Below are positions 62,348 to 64,000 of a stretch of DNA of 64,000 bases, one piece after another. Every line of letters starts with the position of its first letter. The first letter of the stretch is position 1. A program made the position numbers and the translations under genes. The DNA comes from Nitrospirae bacterium GWB2_47_37. Lineage in GTDB: Bacteria > Nitrospirota > Thermodesulfovibrionia > Thermodesulfovibrionales > Dissulfurispiraceae. The DNA is taken from positions 62,001 through 126,000 of the forward strand of contig MHDU01000074.1 of NCBI GenBank assembly GCA_001803635.1, in the 5' to 3' direction. The notes under the pieces are model-generated. The model saw nothing but the letters and a program-made list of their open reading frames with translations, was not told the origin of the DNA and ran no database searches.

Positions 62348-62372
62348 TTCCATACGGTATGGAATTATTCCA
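62340..62372. promoter_or_regulatory. 33-nt perfect palindrome, probable enhancer site
   Basis: TGGAATAATTCCATAC-G-GTATGGAATTATTCCA: two perfect 16-nt arms around one base. It covers the stop codon of the regulator. Its centre is about 108 nt upstream of the predicted sigma54 start, typical for an NtrC-type binding site. It lacks a T tract, so it is not an ordinary terminator. A half-site (TATGGAATTTTTCC) precedes it. Confidence 0.7.
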
Positions 62373-62437
62373 TAAACCCCTTCTAAGACAGCCATCAAAA
62401 AGCAGTTAAATCAAATTGTTATCGTTTAATATTCTGC

Positions 62438-62453
62438 CGGCATTCCGTTTGCA
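62438..62453 (+). promoter_or_regulatory. Sigma54 promoter before the small exported protein
   Basis: CGGCAT-N5-TTGCA: -24 box with two deviations, -12 box perfect, spacing right. The predicted start is near 62464, five bases before the ATG at 62469. Confidence 0.75.
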
Positions 62454-62468
62454 TTATCAATATGCGTT

Positions 62469-62807
62469 ATGCGAAACGGATTTATTTTAATTATTGTAAT
62501 TGCTTTTTCTTTTCTGTCGTTCGGATTCGTATCGGCGCCCGACAAAAAAGCAAAGAACAGTTACAACATGGTCGCGATGACTGTGGAAGACGCGAAATAT
62601 AAGTTGATTAGAGAGGCGGACAGGAAAGGATTCTCTGCGGGTAAAAAGGCCGAGATAGTCAGGGCGTTTGAAAAACTTTCCATTTATATGCCGGTGAAAG
62701 AGGCTTATAAAATGGTTTTGATAAGATTCAACCTGACCGATATGGAAAAGTTAAGGAAAGAAGGAAGCTACGACTATGAGGATACGATGAGATTGTCATC
62801 TCAATAA
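62469..62807 (+). CDS. Small exported protein of unknown function
   Basis: 112 residues with a signal peptide (about 1-23, ending VSA). The mature part is charged and helical (MTVEDAKYKLIREADRKGFSAGKKAEIVRAFEKLSIYMPVKEAYKMVLIRF). No family is recognised. It is the first gene behind the sigma54 promoter, so it is the probable main target of the upstream regulator. No ribosome-binding site is visible, in line with the very short predicted leader. Confidence 0.7.
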   Translation: MRNGFILIIVIAFSFLSFGFVSAPDKKAKNSYNMVAMTVEDAKYKLIREADRKGFSAGKKAEIVRAFEKLSIYMPVKEAYKMVLIRFNLTDMEKLRKEGSYDYEDTMRLSSQ

Positions 62808-62850
62808 TAGAACTAAGGCTGTGTGTTTGCCGAATGGAGGGTGATTATTA

Positions 62851-63234
62851 ATGAACTTGAAGGTTGTAGTGGTCGACAATGATAAAAGCAATCTGCTTCT
62901 CATAGAAGAGATGGCGGCGTCATCCGGTCTTGAAGTTAAAGGCTTTTTATATCCGGAGATTGCTCTTGATTACATTAGAAGCAACGATGTCGATATGGTT
63001 CTTACGGATTTCAGGATGCCCAAAATGGATGGTTTGACGTTAGCAAAGGAAATAAGAAAAACGCACGCCGGAATGCCGGTTATTATGATAACGGCGGAAT
63101 GGGACGATCCGTCCTTGAATAGAACTGCGGTCGAGAGCGGCGTGGACGGCATCTTAAGCAAGCCTATAAGTTATGAAGAATTCAAGGTTAAAATCATGGA
63201 AGCAATACAAGATACGCAAAACAGAGCTGTTTGA
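62851..63234 (+). CDS. Stand-alone receiver-domain response regulator
   Basis: 127 residues, one receiver domain (VVVVDNDKSN; phospho-acceptor in MVLTDFRMPKMDG; LSKPISYEE). GGAGGGTG precedes the ATG. It ends 31 nt before the Fis-type gene. The two together look like an NtrC regulator without its AAA+ domain. Confidence 0.9.
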   Translation: MNLKVVVVDNDKSNLLLIEEMAASSGLEVKGFLYPEIALDYIRSNDVDMVLTDFRMPKMDGLTLAKEIRKTHAGMPVIMITAEWDDPSLNRTAVESGVDGILSKPISYEEFKVKIMEAIQDTQNRAV

Positions 63235-63265
63235 GCTTTCATTATCACAATACATGGAGGACGGC

Positions 63266-63460
63266 ATGAAAAAAAGCAGGTATGACATTGAAGCAAGCGG
63301 TCTTTTCCCCTTAAAAAAGGCTGTAATGGGCGTCGAGAAAGACGCCATAAAGCAGGCGTTGGAGATTGCCGGATGGAATAAATCTGCGGCGGCATCCATT
63401 CTGCATATCGATTATAAGACGCTGCTTACAAAGATAAGGACATACGGGATTTCTCAATAA
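63266..63460 (+). CDS. Stand-alone Fis-type HTH protein
   Basis: 64 residues from ATG 63266 (GGAGGACGGC upstream); a longer frame to 63173 is less likely. GLFPLKKAVMGVEKDAIKQALEIAGWNKSAAASILHIDYKTLLTKIRTYGI aligns without gaps to the C-terminal 50 residues of the regulator at 60986, with the recognition helix (AASxLxIDYKTLLxKI) nearly identical. It has no AAA+ domain and so cannot activate sigma54. It could bind the same palindrome and compete with the regulator. Confidence 0.82.
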   Translation: MKKSRYDIEASGLFPLKKAVMGVEKDAIKQALEIAGWNKSAAASILHIDYKTLLTKIRTYGISQ

Positions 63461-63489
63461 ATGCGTTATGTCGAAGCCGAAGATTATGT

Positions 63490-63518
63490 TTGACAGCAAT
63501 GAGAAAAGGGGGTATTAT
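63490..63518 (+). promoter_or_regulatory. Sigma70 promoter before the CheY-like gene
   Basis: TTGACA-N17-TATTAT, a near-consensus promoter 57 nt before the ATG at 63575. Confidence 0.75.
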
Positions 63519-63574
63519 ATGAATTGTTTTTATGGTTCAGTAAGTTATGACATCCTGCGGAACGGGAGGCGTCC

Positions 63575-63997
63575 ATGCTGGGAAATATAAAAATATTGAT
63601 AGTAGACGACGCTCCTCCGATGAGGGCATTTATTAAAGCCGGCATCCTTTCGTCGATCTCCAAAGATATTTTCATAGACGAGGCGGTCAGCGGCGAAGCA
63701 GCTCAGAGCAAGCTTCAATTGCATAACTACGACCTTATACTGTGCGATTGGAATATGCCCGGCATGAAGGGCAGCGATCTTCTGCGGTGGATGAAGGAGC
63801 AGGAAGATCTGAAGGATACGCCGTTTATCATGGTGACGGCCCACAATGAAAAGGATATCATCATGGACGCCGTGAATCTGGGGATAACGGACTTTATCGT
63901 GAAACCTATAACGGTCGATATGCTGGCCAAAAAGACGGCATCCGCGCTTAGGGATATAATCCTTAAAAAAAGGCAGAACAACAATGGGGAGGAATAG
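63575..63997 (+). CDS. CheY-like response regulator
   Basis: 140 residues, one receiver domain: ILIVDDAPPMRAFIKA, phospho-acceptor in DLILCDWNMPGMKG, FIMVTAHNE, and IVKPITVD. The sequence resembles CheY-type proteins that act on the flagellar switch. No chemotaxis genes are visible here, so its partner is unknown. GGGAGG lies before the ATG. Confidence 0.9.
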   Translation: MLGNIKILIVDDAPPMRAFIKAGILSSISKDIFIDEAVSGEAAQSKLQLHNYDLILCDWNMPGMKGSDLLRWMKEQEDLKDTPFIMVTAHNEKDIIMDAVNLGITDFIVKPITVDMLAKKTASALRDIILKKRQNNNGEE

Positions 63998-64000
63998 CGC

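Noticed and set aside
62340-62372. Palindrome as a transcription terminator
   Set aside because: No T tract follows, the loop is one base, and its distance from a sigma54 promoter fits activator binding better.

Overview
This 64 kb window (moderate GC, dense operons, no rRNA) comes from the chromosome of a motile, piliated, didermic bacterium. The single uninterrupted flagellar operon order (flgB-flgC-fliE-fliF-G-H-I-J ... flgD-flgE-fliL-M-N-O/P-Q-R-flhB-flhA-flhF-flhG), heavy use of sigma54/NtrC-type regulation, a UGA-containing DsbC-like gene and a radical-SAM peptide locus fit a Nitrospirota or deltaproteobacterial-type lineage best. That placement is an inference; no phylogenetic marker was searched.

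Layout. 1-28.5 kb is the flagellar island: an FlrB/FlrC-type kinase-regulator pair, rod, basal body, export apparatus, hook, C-ring, FlhF/FlhG, an unusual FliD-like protein carrying an N-terminal HEXXH region, and two complete stator pairs separated by a PilZ protein. A FliO-FliP fusion, an FlgE with a duplicated internal module, and sigma54 promoter candidates lie within it. 28.5-35 kb is mixed metabolism: DUF1858 pair, small heme-copper-oxidase-like membrane protein, DUF465, ilvD, then a minus-strand operon scpB - LysM/NlpC - acyP - bioB. 34.9-38 kb holds a DsbC-type oxidoreductase read through an in-frame UGA (predicted selenocysteine with a SECIS-like hairpin), translationally coupled to a histidine kinase and followed by an NtrC-type regulator. 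38-46.6 kb is a type IV pilus locus: PilB/GspE ATPase, four pilin-like proteins behind a sigma54 promoter with tandem upstream boxes, PilY1, and a membrane-anchored protein of unknown function. 46.6-58 kb contains NagZ-like GH3, a radical SAM/SPASM enzyme followed by a 20-residue Cys-containing peptide gene, a TPR lipoprotein, ispE, tRNA-Gln, prs, rplY, pth, pepA, a phospholipase-C-like protein and moeA. 58-59.3 kb is an ArsR - Cys-rich peptide - CopD-like cassette. 59.3-64 kb is a signalling island: hybrid kinase, divergent NtrC-type regulator, a 33-nt perfect palindrome, a sigma54 promoter, a small exported protein, a lone receiver domain, a lone Fis-type HTH protein and a CheY-like protein.

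Two intergenic repeat families recur. One is a ~155 bp element with ~24 bp terminal inverted repeats (five to six copies, two of them in composite arrays that fill the two longest gene-free stretches). The other is a 50 nt REP-like palindrome (three copies, one inserted in frame inside a pilin leader peptide).

The most interesting candidates for undescribed biology are: (a) the UGA/Sec DsbC gene, (b) the radical SAM + 20-residue peptide pair, (c) the enhancer-palindrome / sigma54 / stand-alone Fis module at 61-63.5 kb, (d) the HEXXH-FliD fusion, and (e) the ArsR / CxCxCxC peptide / CopD cassette with duplicated operators.
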